Source of the DNA: Pseudanabaena sp. ABRG5-3
GTDB taxonomy: Bacteria; Cyanobacteriota; Cyanobacteriia; Pseudanabaenales; Pseudanabaenaceae
Direction of reading: 5' to 3'
Length of the DNA: 64,000 nucleotides
Assembly (NCBI RefSeq): GCF_003967015.1
Contig: NZ_AP017560.1
Location: 4,214,048 to 4,278,047 of the forward strand
Below the pieces are notes generated by a model. That model worked only from the letters and a program-made list of their open reading frames with translations, had not been told where the DNA came from and did not search any database. Below are positions 1 through 7,865 of the stretch, piece after piece. The position numbers and the translations under genes were made by a program. Every line of letters begins with the position of its first letter. Position 1 is the stretch's first letter.

Positions 1-42
1 CCTGTCATACCGCAACTTTTCTCGAAAGTTAGCCCTATCTAA
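1..42 (+). CDS. 3' end of a small protein gene, cut by the window edge
   Basis: Reading from base 1 gives 13 codons and a TAA at 40-42. This stretch and the bases after it resemble the 3' end of the IS-interrupted gene around 2041-2085: both begin CCTGTCA and share AGCCCTA followed by TAAAT. It could be the tail of a paralogue of that small secreted protein, which would make this a short tandem family. The visible piece is too small to be sure, and chance similarity is possible. Confidence 0.25.
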   Translation, partial: PVIPQLFSKVSPI

Positions 43-82
43 ATTCAACATTACACACTAAATCATTGCATGGAGATCATTC

Positions 83-490
83 ATGAATTTCACTTCAATT
101 AGACGCTCATTTGCTACAACCCTACTGTTCTCAATCATCACTTCTACTGGCTCAGCTTCCGCATACAGACCTATCCAAGACTGGTATCCAAACCCACCAA
201 AGTTTCCTGAGCCTCTTAAGTGTTCATGCAACGGTAAACCTGTACCACCAAGATTATGCCCTGTAATTCGCTGCATTGATGAATTCAAGTCAAGTTCATT
301 ACACACGATTCTTCAAGTTGGTGGAGTTTCTAGAACTGACGCAGCTAAGACTAATGATTTGATTGCTGGACGTTATCAGACACGTGGACCAGGTGCTGGT
401 ATTGGACGAGGAATTTCTGCAAACAATGCTGATGTAACTACTCTCGTTGCTGAGAAATACCCCACTTCTTGTACAGGCTTGATTCTGTAG
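83..490 (+). CDS. Small secreted protein of unknown function
   Basis: A 135-residue protein with a clear Sec signal peptide: basic start (MNFTSIRRS), a hydrophobic run and a SASA-type cleavage region near residue 27. The mature part is Pro-rich at first (YPNPPKFPEP) and has about five cysteines (CSC, C near 59, C near 64, one near the C-terminus), which suggests disulphides outside the cytoplasm. GGAG at 72-75 sits 7 nt before the ATG and supports the start. I recognise no family. It lies upstream of a second small secreted protein gene (now broken) and a cell-wall hydrolase on the same strand. Confidence 0.7.
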   Translation: MNFTSIRRSFATTLLFSIITSTGSASAYRPIQDWYPNPPKFPEPLKCSCNGKPVPPRLCPVIRCIDEFKSSSLHTILQVGGVSRTDAAKTNDLIAGRYQTRGPGAGIGRGISANNADVTTLVAEKYPTSCTGLIL

Positions 491-496
491 AAATAT

Positions 497-529
497 GAAG
501 ACATGCTGCACTTCCTGCGGTGTGTCTTC
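497..529 (+). terminator. Hairpin after the secreted-protein gene
   Basis: GAAGACA at 497-503 pairs with TGTCTTC at 523-529, starting 7 nt after the stop codon. The loop is long and there is no strong T-tract, so terminator activity is only plausible. Confidence 0.4.
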
Positions 530-656
530 TCTAAAACAAATTCTAATTTTAATAATTTGAACATTACAAGGACAAAATCCATGTACAGCTTTGCACAGAA
601 AAGATTTGCACTTTTTCCATTTGTAGTTTTTGCCATTATTCCCATTACAGGTTTAA

Positions 657-665
657 TCAGCATAC
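657..665. repeat. Left target-site duplication of the IS (TCAGCATAC)
   Basis: The 9-mer TCAGCATAC directly precedes the left inverted repeat and recurs exactly after the right one at 1808-1816. Nine bp is a usual duplication length for IS4-family elements such as IS10 and IS50. Confidence 0.93.
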
Positions 666-1807
666 CTAGGTACAGGACAAAAAGTTGCCAAAGTATAGAG
701 AAAGGGGTTTTATAAAAGATAACCACATCTAACCATAAAACCCCTATCAAAGAGATTAACCTATTCCGAGAAATGTTGCAGCAGCATCTGCAATGGAATG
801 CAGCAAGACTCGCATTTGTGTGCACATTTCTGATCGCGCTAATACGAGTAAAGACAGTAAACCTAGCCGAAATCGCGACGGGATTTAGCGGCAAAGCCAA
901 AGTAGAATCGCACTATAAAAGACTACAAAGATTCTTCCGAGACTTTGAATTAGACTATGAAAGCATTGCCCTCACTGTCGTCAAAGTAATGCAAATACCC
1001 GAACCATGGGTAATCTCAATCGACCGCACCGATTGGCAGTTTGGCAAGACCGTTTTCAACGTGCTGACTCTAGGAGTAGTGCATCATGGAATCGCTTTCC
1101 CGTTGGTATGGATAATGCTGGATAAAAAAGGCAACTCTAACACCCGCGAACGATGTGAACTGTGGAATCGATTTCTAGAAATATTTGCAGCCCGTAAAAT
1201 CGACTTTTTGACCGCAGACCGTGAATTTGTGGGAGAAGAGTGGTTTGACTATTTGCTGTGTGAACCACGCACCCCGTTTAGAATCCGCATTCGTAAAAAT
1301 ACCGTACTCAAGGATGGACAAAAACAACTACGTGCTGACATTTGTTTTCAAGATCTCCAAGTTGGTGAATTTAGGGTGTTGTCTAAACGCAGACATATTT
1401 TCGGACATTGGCTGTATGTGGCTGCCATGCGTTTGGAGGATGGCGATTTGTTGATTGTCGCTACTGACCATGCTCCTTATACTGCTATTACTGACTATGC
1501 CAAGCGTTGGGGCATTGAGACTTTATTTGGTTGTTTTAAATCCCGTGGCTTTTGTTTAGAATCCACACATCTTCAGGACTCGCAACGGCTTTCTAAACTC
1601 ATTGCTTTACTTACTCTTGCTTTGTGTTGGTGTTTTTCTTCTGGTTTATGGCAATTCTTACTCAATCCTCTCAAGCCGAAAAAGCATGGTCGCTTGCCTA
1701 AGAGTATTTTTCGTCTTGGTTTTGATTTCCTTCGTCATATCATCTTTGACTTACAACTCAATTCTGTTACCTTTTTTAACTCCATTAAATTTTTGTCCTG
1801 TACTTAG
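666..1807 (+). mobile_element. Complete IS4-family insertion sequence, 1142 bp
   Basis: The ends form an 18-bp inverted repeat with one mismatch: CTAGGTACAGGACAAAAA at 666-683, against the complement of 1790-1807, CTAAGTACAGGACAAAAA. The element is flanked by the 9-bp direct repeat TCAGCATAC. It contains one intact transposase gene whose TAG stop forms the last three bases of the right end. Ends, duplication and transposase are all intact, so the copy may be active. Confidence 0.94.
773..1807 (+). CDS. IS4-family DDE transposase
   Basis: A 344-residue transposase. The three acidic catalytic residues can be placed: D84 (SIDRTDW), D149 (TADREFVGEEW) and E249. The last lies in the IS4 signature Y-(2)-R-(3)-E-(6)-K, read here as YAKRWGIETLFGCFK at 242-256. 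The enzyme would cut and rejoin the element's ends in the cytoplasm. Length is slightly under the IS4 average but no domain is missing. The start is the first ATG in frame inside the element; there is no clear ribosome-binding site, as is common for transposases. Its stop lies in the right inverted repeat. Confidence 0.93.
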   Translation: MLQQHLQWNAARLAFVCTFLIALIRVKTVNLAEIATGFSGKAKVESHYKRLQRFFRDFELDYESIALTVVKVMQIPEPWVISIDRTDWQFGKTVFNVLTLGVVHHGIAFPLVWIMLDKKGNSNTRERCELWNRFLEIFAARKIDFLTADREFVGEEWFDYLLCEPRTPFRIRIRKNTVLKDGQKQLRADICFQDLQVGEFRVLSKRRHIFGHWLYVAAMRLEDGDLLIVATDHAPYTAITDYAKRWGIETLFGCFKSRGFCLESTHLQDSQRLSKLIALLTLALCWCFSSGLWQFLLNPLKPKKHGRLPKSIFRLGFDFLRHIIFDLQLNSVTFFNSIKFLSCT

Positions 1808-1816
1808 TCAGCATAC
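1808..1816. repeat. Right target-site duplication of the IS (TCAGCATAC)
   Basis: Exact copy of 657-665 directly after the right inverted repeat. Confidence 0.93.
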
Positions 1817-2176
1817 AACTTTCAACTAAATCTCAATCTTTGGATCAGTCATTAAAACTTGCAATTACTAGAATTGGCAATGCAAAAACTCCTCTCAATG
1901 TTGAAACAAGAACAGCCCCTAATTCAGCCAAATTATTTGCTGCTAGAGGTTTCACCTTCCCGTATGCATTTGAGCCAATCAAGTTGTCTTCACTTCTTAT
2001 TGAAAGAACAAAAGCTGATTCTGAAATTGATTGTCACGTTCCTGTCAAAACAGGGTTTTCCACTAAATGCTAGCCCTAGATAAATACTGGAAATGTAAAA
2101 GCCGTTCTCCTCCTCCTGAGATGAGCTTTGTTTTACGACCACCAACATTAACCAATATAAATTCGGAGTACTTACC

Positions 2177-3466
2177 ATGAAACCAAGTATAGAATGTTTT
2201 GCCCTGATCAAGAAATGGGAAGGATTGCATCGCTTACGCACCGATGGACTGATTGAAGCCTATCCCGATCCTATTGGTATTTGGACGATTGGCTATGGTT
2301 CAATCATCAACTTGGATGAAAGCCGACCTGTTCGCCAAGGTGATGTCATTACCGAAGCAACAGCCCTACGCTGGCTGCAAGCTGAAGTAGAAGAAAAAGC
2401 AAGCCGAGTCGAACAACTTTGTAAGGTTTCTCTCAAGCAATGTATGTTTGATGCTCTTGTTTCCTTTGCCTACAATGTTGGCACAGAAGAAGATGGATTT
2501 AAAACATCCACTCTAATTCGTAAATTAAATCAAGGAGATTATGAAGGAGCCGCACAGGAGTTTGATCGCTGGATCAATGCCAATGGAAGACCCTTTCAAG
2601 GGTTGATCAATCGTCGCAATGATGAAGAAGCTCTGTTTCGGCGAGATGGATTTCCTGCTGCAATCTCTGGAACTGCACCAACAGAAAATCTTGATGTAGC
2701 AGAATCTCCTTATCAACCTGCACCATTGCCACTTCCAATTTCGCGAACTTTGCGTGAAGGTGATCGCGGAGATGACTGCTATATTCTCAATTGTGCCTTA
2801 GCAGGACTTGGTTTTCTAGCAATGGCAAGTCAACCAAACAAATTCACTTCAGTCACCAAAGATTCTTTAGCTTTCTTTCAAAAGCAGATCGGCTTTCTCA
2901 GCAATGGGGTATTGGATAATGACACCAAACAAGCTATAGAGTCTGCTCTAGACAAAGCACGCAAAGAACGAATCCAACCACCAATGTGCGATCGCGTATC
3001 TTGCCGCCTCACTCGCACAAGAAATCCAGCCTATGAAGGATTAGAATGGTGTCAGCTTGATTTTATCGATCCTATTGGCAAATCTCTTGCCTCATTAAGA
3101 GTTGTCTCTGGACTAAAAGGAGTGCAAAACTTTGAACTACCAGAGACAAGGGTTGCAGGCAGTGGCAAACCCCTTCCTCAAGGTCGCTACCTGATTGGTG
3201 ATATTGATTGGGCTGCTGGTACAGACAACTACGATGCTTCCCATGACAATCAAGGTATAGGACCAGTTTGGGTTCCCCTGACTAAGCAGTTTATCGATGA
3301 TGGAAATGCCTTTGGTTTTCATGCTGACTGGAACTGGATTCAAAGTCAGACATCTCCAGGTAGTGAAGGTTGTATATGCCCAAGCACAATTCCTGATTTA
3401 AAGGAACTGGTGAGACTGCTTCGGCTTTATGATCCTCGCGAGTTAAATGTATATTGGGGTTTATAA
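2177..3466 (+). CDS. GH24 lysozyme fused to a peptidoglycan-binding domain and a YkuD-like C-terminal domain
   Basis: A 429-residue protein with three visible parts. Residues 1 to about 160 match phage-type GH24 lysozyme, with E15 in KWEG, D31 in YPDPIG and T37 in WTIGYG matching the family's Glu/Asp/Thr active-site pattern. Residues about 190-265 look like a PG_binding_1 repeat (REGDRGDDC, LAFFQKQIG, NGVLDNDTKQAI). Residues about 275-429 are new to me but contain PLPQGRYLIGD and GFHADWN followed by SPGSEGCIC, which resembles the His...Ser-x-Gly-Cys centre of L,D-transpeptidase (YkuD/DUF2778-like) folds. GGAG at 2165-2168 supports the start. No signal peptide is visible, so export or release is unexplained. 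It could be a domesticated endolysin or a wall-targeting effector. Confidence 0.85.
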   Translation: MKPSIECFALIKKWEGLHRLRTDGLIEAYPDPIGIWTIGYGSIINLDESRPVRQGDVITEATALRWLQAEVEEKASRVEQLCKVSLKQCMFDALVSFAYNVGTEEDGFKTSTLIRKLNQGDYEGAAQEFDRWINANGRPFQGLINRRNDEEALFRRDGFPAAISGTAPTENLDVAESPYQPAPLPLPISRTLREGDRGDDCYILNCALAGLGFLAMASQPNKFTSVTKDSLAFFQKQIGFLSNGVLDNDTKQAIESALDKARKERIQPPMCDRVSCRLTRTRNPAYEGLEWCQLDFIDPIGKSLASLRVVSGLKGVQNFELPETRVAGSGKPLPQGRYLIGDIDWAAGTDNYDASHDNQGIGPVWVPLTKQFIDDGNAFGFHADWNWIQSQTSPGSEGCICPSTIPDLKELVRLLRLYDPRELNVYWGL

Positions 3467-3512
3467 AAACATTTAAGCATTTATTTAAATGTTAATTTAA
3501 AATCTAAAAATC

Positions 3513-3553
3513 AAAACAGCAAAAGCCTCATTCAGGATACTTTTTGCTGTTTT
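3513..3553. terminator. Terminator hairpin between converging genes
   Basis: AAAACAGCAAAA at 3513-3524 pairs exactly with TTTTGCTGTTTT at 3542-3553, with a 17-nt loop and A/T tracts on both sides. It can serve the lysozyme gene and the converging ABC ATPase gene. Confidence 0.75.
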
Positions 3554-3618
3554 CTCTTTGAGTAAATCTACTGTTTAAATGAATTTGTAATCCGTCCGAA
3601 ACTGATGTTAGGGAATGG

Positions 3619-4386
3619 CTATAAAATCTGTGACAAGAATTTCTTTGTACGCTCTTCCTTTGGATTTTGGAAAAACTCTTCGGGTGTTGCCTCTTCGACA
3701 ATTACGCCACCATCCATAAACACGATGCGATCGGCGACTTCACGGGCAAAGCCGACCTCATGCGTCACTACTACCATCGTCATTCCTGAATCTGCCAGCG
3801 ATCGCATAACATCCAAAACTTCGCGCACCATCTCAGGATCAAGGGCAGATGTCGGTTCATCGAAGAGCATAATTTTGGGTTGCATGGCTAAGGCTCTAGC
3901 GATCGCCACCCGTTGTTGCTGTCCACCCGATAGCTGTAAGGGATACTTATGGGCTTGCTGAGCAATACCAACTCGCTCTAATAATTGGGTGGCAACTTCA
4001 GAGGCTTTAGTCTTTGACCATTTACGAACCCATGATGGTGCGAGGGTAATATTCTGGAAAACCGTAAGATGAGGGAAGAGATTGAATTGCTGAAATACCA
4101 TGCCCACTTCACGACGGATGGCATCGATATTGCGATGATTCTCTGGCGACAGCTCAAATCCATCAATGAAGATCTTGCCCTGTTGATATTCTTCTAAGGC
4201 GTTAAAAGTTCTGGCGAAAGTAGATTTGCCAGAACCAGAAGGTCCCATGATGACAACAACTTCACCGCGATTTACAGTGAGGCTGACACCTTTGAGAACA
4301 TGAAAGCTGCCATACCATTTATGAACATTTTGCGCGACAATCATCGGTTCAGACATGGCTGGATTTTGGGTTAGTGTTTCTTGCAT
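3619..4386 (-). CDS. Polar amino acid ABC transporter ATP-binding protein
   Basis: A 255-residue nucleotide-binding subunit of the GlnQ/HisP class. It has Walker [11 protein letters not shown]-loop [12 protein letters not shown], signature LSGGQQQR, Walker [10 protein letters not shown] and the switch histidine in VVTHE. It would hydrolyse ATP to drive uptake of amino acids at the plasma membrane. Cyanobacterial relatives are BgtA/NatA-type subunits shared between permeases, but I cannot assign a substrate. No permease or binding protein is adjacent; a general amino-acid binding lipoprotein lies at 61.4 kb. An alternative start at MSEPM (4356) would remove ten residues. Confidence 0.9.
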   Translation of the reverse strand: MQETLTQNPAMSEPMIVAQNVHKWYGSFHVLKGVSLTVNRGEVVVIMGPSGSGKSTFARTFNALEEYQQGKIFIDGFELSPENHRNIDAIRREVGMVFQQFNLFPHLTVFQNITLAPSWVRKWSKTKASEVATQLLERVGIAQQAHKYPLQLSGGQQQRVAIARALAMQPKIMLFDEPTSALDPEMVREVLDVMRSLADSGMTMVVVTHEVGFAREVADRIVFMDGGVIVEEATPEEFFQNPKEERTKKFLSQIL

Positions 4387-4435
4387 GATGGGGAATTGCC
4401 TTTACTAATTACAAGAGAGCGAATAATTTACAAAG

Positions 4436-4459
4436 CAACCTATTCTCTTTTATAGGTTG
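4436..4459 (-). terminator. Hairpin overlapping the stop of the beta-helix gene
   Basis: CAACCTAT at 4436-4443 pairs with ATAGGTTG at 4452-4459. The stop codon of the minus-strand gene ending at 4450 lies in it. There is no clear T-tract, so it may only attenuate reading into the ABC ATPase gene 63 bp further on. Confidence 0.4.
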
Positions 4460-6342
4460 TTTTGATGGAGTACACGGGCATCGAGACCAATTTCCGATCG
4501 CATAATTGTTTTTAAAACTTCGGCGCGATCGCGATCGGGATAGCCTTGCACCATGATGATATTTCCGAAGCGGGAAGGAATAACTTTTGCGGATGGGACA
4601 ACACTTCGCACTCGATTAAGAACTTCACTATCTGAAGATGGAATCACTACAAAATAGGGAGCAGTATCCATCGCTGGTGGTGGAACTAGTGCCGCAACTT
4701 TGGAATTGTAAGGAATAGGATTTGGAGGGATGTAAGCAGAAGTACTGTTGACGGTGTTTGGTGTGGTTGGTGTTGATGTACTTGGATTTGGGGGAATGTA
4801 TGTAGGAGTATTTGGTGTTGGCTTGTTAGGAACTGTTTGTGGTGGAGTGCTAGGAATAAATTTGGATTGGGGCAGTGTCACTGGCTGGGGTGGCACTACA
4901 GGAATGGGATCGCGATCAATCAAAATATCAGTGGGATTTTGAGAAACACTTGTTGATGTTGGCGTGGATGTTGTCGTGGAAGGTATGGATGGCTTTGGTG
5001 TAGCAGCTAGAGCTGATATTTGAGGAGTTGCCGCGTTGGAGGATGTACTAGGTTGAGTCTCTACACTTTGCTGTGGTACATCTGGCAAAGGTTCGATTAG
5101 TACGCTACTGCTAGATGGTGGTAATACGGTTGGAGGAGTGGTGGGGCGATTAAAACTTGGTTGGGGCGATCGCGTGATTTCGACATTATCAACAGTGTTG
5201 GGATTATTACTAGGATTAGATATAGTAGTTGAGGTAGTGCTAGGGACTAGCGATCGCGAAGGTGTAACTGGAACAGAACTACTCGCAATTTGAGGTGCAG
5301 GAGCTGTTGGCGATTCACCACTAAAAGCAATCTCACCTGCAATTTTTTTAGGATCGAGTTCATTACCGACGGCAACTTGGGTTACTCCCGAATTATTGTT
5401 GAGATCTTTGCCGAGATTATTACGGAAAGTATTTTTGCCTAAATTAGATGAAGTTCCTAGATCAGGGGTGGGATAGCCTTTACGGTCTTTGAGGATGACA
5501 ATGCCATTGCGCTGATTGTCGGAAATTAGATTATTTCGCAAAGTGGGAGCCGAAAGATTGGAAATAACAATTCCATCAACATTATTGAGAATATTGTTAT
5601 TGCTGACATTCACGCTTGATTTCTGCCCGATCGCTAGTCCAAAGCCCGTACTCTCAAAAATATTATTCCGAATATCGCCCGTACTACTACCAACTGCCGA
5701 AAGTCCATTTGCCCCATTCTTTCTAAAGACATTGTCACTAATGTTGGCATTAGCAGTACCCGTCAGAAAGACACCTTCGCGATCGCTATTGGTAAAGGTA
5801 TTATTGCTGATCACCACCCTCTTACCCGTCTCGACCCAAACCGCAGTACCTCTAGTATTGGGATTGGTGAGGGTAAGCCCTTCGATTCTGACATCATCAT
5901 TCGCCAGAATTGCAATATTTTGGCTAGCAAAGGAAGTACTAATAAATTTGCCACCGCCATTTATAAAAGTATTCACCCCTCTAACCGTTGGCTCGCCTCG
6001 GAGGGTCACACCTGCGGGTAGTTTAATCGGGAAGGATTCTCCTGTTTCAGCACTGTAGGTTCCCTGCTGTAGCTGGATCACTGTCCCCGCTACAGGCTTA
6101 GTGGCAAGGGCGGCGGTAATCGATGGATAGGGATTATTGGGTGAGCCATCCCCATTAGCATTAGAACGTGGGGCAACGTAGATTAATGTTGCCGTCTGCG
6201 GTAAGTTACTATCCTGTTGGCTAAGTTTCCAATTTTGATCCTGCACAACTAGTGGCACTGGACTTGCCGAGATCGGCGGAGCGATCGCCAAAACCATCAT
6301 ACTTGTGGCGATCGCACTGAAGAAACTAGGCTTGCACCGCAT
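4450..6342 (-). CDS. Secreted DUF1565/right-handed beta-helix protein with a Pro/Ser/Thr-rich linker and a C-terminal SPOR-like domain
   Basis: A protein of about 630 residues. A signal peptide (MRCKPSFFSAIATSMMVLAIA) leads into a DUF1565-like start (IYVAPRSNANGDGSPNNPYPSI) and a parallel beta-helix with repeated NNxF/NNxI turns (ISNNTF, ISDNVF, IRNNIF, VSNNNI, LRNNLI) over residues about 80-310. A long disordered S/T/P/N-rich linker follows. The last 70 residues (PYFVVIPS...IIMVQGYPDRDRAEVL) look like a SPOR-type fold. It probably acts at the cell surface or in the periplasm; substrate unknown. I prefer the ATG at 6342, preceded by AAGAGGA, over a TTG at 6363. Confidence 0.8.
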   Translation of the reverse strand: MRCKPSFFSAIATSMMVLAIAPPISASPVPLVVQDQNWKLSQQDSNLPQTATLIYVAPRSNANGDGSPNNPYPSITAALATKPVAGTVIQLQQGTYSAETGESFPIKLPAGVTLRGEPTVRGVNTFINGGGKFISTSFASQNIAILANDDVRIEGLTLTNPNTRGTAVWVETGKRVVISNNTFTNSDREGVFLTGTANANISDNVFRKNGANGLSAVGSSTGDIRNNIFESTGFGLAIGQKSSVNVSNNNILNNVDGIVISNLSAPTLRNNLISDNQRNGIVILKDRKGYPTPDLGTSSNLGKNTFRNNLGKDLNNNSGVTQVAVGNELDPKKIAGEIAFSGESPTAPAPQIASSSVPVTPSRSLVPSTTSTTISNPSNNPNTVDNVEITRSPQPSFNRPTTPPTVLPPSSSSVLIEPLPDVPQQSVETQPSTSSNAATPQISALAATPKPSIPSTTTSTPTSTSVSQNPTDILIDRDPIPVVPPQPVTLPQSKFIPSTPPQTVPNKPTPNTPTYIPPNPSTSTPTTPNTVNSTSAYIPPNPIPYNSKVAALVPPPAMDTAPYFVVIPSSDSEVLNRVRSVVPSAKVIPSRFGNIIMVQGYPDRDRAEVLKTIMRSEIGLDARVLHQNNL

Positions 6343-6437
6343 ACAGGAGATCCTCTTAACCAACAGATAAAATCACAGAAACAAAGTGTGATCGTGCCAA
6401 TCAAAATACACGAAAAATTAACCGTTTGCAAAACATC

Positions 6438-6488
6438 AATAACAAAATGAGGAGTTAGAGCATAGCTCTAACTCCTCATTTTGTTATT
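6438..6488. terminator. Perfect 24-bp hairpin containing the lpxD stop codon
   Basis: Two 24-nt arms (6438-6461 and 6465-6488) pair exactly around the 3-nt loop ATA. The lpxD TAA at 6484-6486 lies inside the stem, and T-rich sequence ends the arm for minus-strand transcripts. Confidence 0.85.
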
Positions 6489-7545
6489 CCCCAAGCTTTG
6501 CCTCTAGTTCCGCGATTCTCTTTTCTAATTTGCGAACCGTGTGCAGTAAATCAGGAAGTTGACGCTCAGAAATAACAATACGTTTCCAGTCCTTTTCGGG
6601 AACGACAGGATATCCCATCACCGTCACACCTGCGGATACATCCCCAGCAATGCCCGACTTTGCTCCGATGATTGCACCATCACCGATATGAATATGATTA
6701 GCTGCACCCACCTGTCCTGCCATGACCACGTGATGACCGAGGGTAACACCACCTGCTAATCCTACCTGTGCAGCTAGAACAGAATGCGCTCCCACTTCCA
6801 CTCCATGACCAATCTGTACGAAGTTATCTAGCTTTACTCCTTTATGAATGATGGTTACACCAACGGCGGGACGGTCAACGGCACAGGAACAGCCAAGTTC
6901 CACATTGTCCTCGATGATCACATGACCGATTTGCGGAACCTTGTACCAAGTGCCATTGGGCGAAATCTCGAAGCCAAAGCCATCACCACCTAGCACAGTA
7001 CTGGGATGGAATAGACAATTTGCACCGATTTGCGTGTGATCGCCAATTACACAATTTGCATGAATAGTTGTATTTGCCCCAATCGTGACATCGTTATAAA
7101 TGGTGACATGGGGATAAATCGTGACATTATCACCAATTTTGACGCGATCGCTAATTACAACATAGGGCGCGATCGCCACATTGTTGCCTAGCTCCACACC
7201 CTCACCCAAGATTGCCGTAGGATGTATGCCCACAGGAGGAGTGGGCGGTTGATAAAACTTTTCGAGAACCTTAGCAAAAAGAATACGGGGATAGGCGGTA
7301 CGGATGCAGGGCAAAGGTGATGGCGTTGTTTGATCAAGAATAACAGCGCTAGCTTGAGTATCCTTGAGACGAGCAACAAATTTAGATGAGGACACAAAGG
7401 TAATTTCTCCAGCCTGTGCCTTATCGATTGCAGCTACACCTGTAATGATCGGATCAGTACCATCGGATTCAAATTTACATTCGGGCAGGGTGGCAGCAAA
7501 CTCGGCTGCGAGTTCGGACAGTTTGAAAGAAATTATTTGGGTCAT
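6484..7545 (-). CDS. lpxD: UDP-3-O-acylglucosamine N-acyltransferase
   Basis: A 353-residue protein of normal LpxD length. The N-terminal uridine-binding domain (residues 1-100, with ITFVSSSKF and PYPRILFAKVLEKF-like motifs) is followed by a left-handed beta-helix of hexapeptide repeats (IGDNVTIYPHVTIYNDVTIG and many more, about 105-310). The histidine-containing turn DNFVQIGHGVEVG probably carries the active-site base, and a C-terminal helix (RKLEKRIAELEAKLGE) ends the protein. It adds the second acyl chain to the lipid A precursor at the cytoplasmic membrane. It is transcribed away from the other lipid A genes, which are not in this window. Confidence 0.95.
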   Translation of the reverse strand: MTQIISFKLSELAAEFAATLPECKFESDGTDPIITGVAAIDKAQAGEITFVSSSKFVARLKDTQASAVILDQTTPSPLPCIRTAYPRILFAKVLEKFYQPPTPPVGIHPTAILGEGVELGNNVAIAPYVVISDRVKIGDNVTIYPHVTIYNDVTIGANTTIHANCVIGDHTQIGANCLFHPSTVLGGDGFGFEISPNGTWYKVPQIGHVIIEDNVELGCSCAVDRPAVGVTIIHKGVKLDNFVQIGHGVEVGAHSVLAAQVGLAGGVTLGHHVVMAGQVGAANHIHIGDGAIIGAKSGIAGDVSAGVTVMGYPVVPEKDWKRIVISERQLPDLLHTVRKLEKRIAELEAKLGE

Positions 7546-7705
7546 GGATCTGATGTCATATCAAGAATGCGCGATTACCATAATACTTAATTGTGCCAAA
7601 GCTGGGGGCTTAGTCAGTAACTAAACTTATTAGCGATCGCCTCTCTAGCATCGATGTACCGACCATCACGCGATCGGCACATCAATCTAGATTTCTACTG
7701 CTGAG

Positions 7706-7865
7706 TTACTTAACGAGAGTTCGGGATAATTTGAAACGGACTTTGAGAGAGAGTTTGCTACGCAAACTCTCTCTCAAAGTTCAAAAGTAAAAGCCTTGTG
7801 TAGCAAGGCTTTTACTTTTGAACTTTTAAAATTTACCAGCTTAACCCGAACTGACGTTACTTAAC
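7706..7865. repeat. Interspersed palindromic element flanked by TTACTTAAC direct repeats
   Basis: The 9-mer TTACTTAAC occurs at 7706-7714 and 7857-7865, bracketing 142 bp. Just inside, AGTTCGGG on the left faces CCCGAACT on the right as inverted ends, and the right end reads CGAACTGACG (7847-7856). The interior is two perfect hairpins. The right end supplies the last codons and the stop of the sensor kinase gene. The structure looks like a small non-autonomous transposable element. The same TTACTTAAC flank and a related end motif occur at 39.4 kb. Confidence 0.65.
7740..7822. terminator. Two abutting perfect hairpins
   Basis: Arms 7740-7758 and 7762-7780 (19 bp, loop TAC) are followed directly by arms 7780-7798 and 7804-7822 (19 bp, 5-nt loop). 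The arms start and end in A/T-rich runs. They sit downstream of the sensor kinase gene inside the interspersed element. Confidence 0.7.

Larger units (their letters stand above)
581..2073 (+). pseudogene. Small secreted protein gene interrupted by the IS4-family element
   Basis: The 5' part starts at ATG 581 (AAGGA at 568-572) and encodes a signal-peptide-like N-terminus, MYSFAQKRF followed by a hydrophobic stretch. The 3' part lies at 1817-2073. Removing the insertion sequence and one copy of the 9-bp duplication joins C665 to A1817 in frame and restores one open frame of 113 codons ending in TAG at 2071-2073. The product would be a small exported protein of unknown family. As it stands the 5' frame runs about 50 nt into the element and stops, so the gene is presumably inactive. 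The exact in-frame repair argues for a recent insertion. Confidence 0.8.

Noticed and set aside
773-1807. The transposase as a marker of a larger genomic island or composite transposon
   Set aside because: There is a single IS copy with its own target duplication and no second copy in the window.
3619-4386. NtcA-type site (GTA-N8-TAC) ahead of the amino-acid ABC ATPase gene
   Set aside because: I looked for the spacing and found no convincing match in the upstream sequence.
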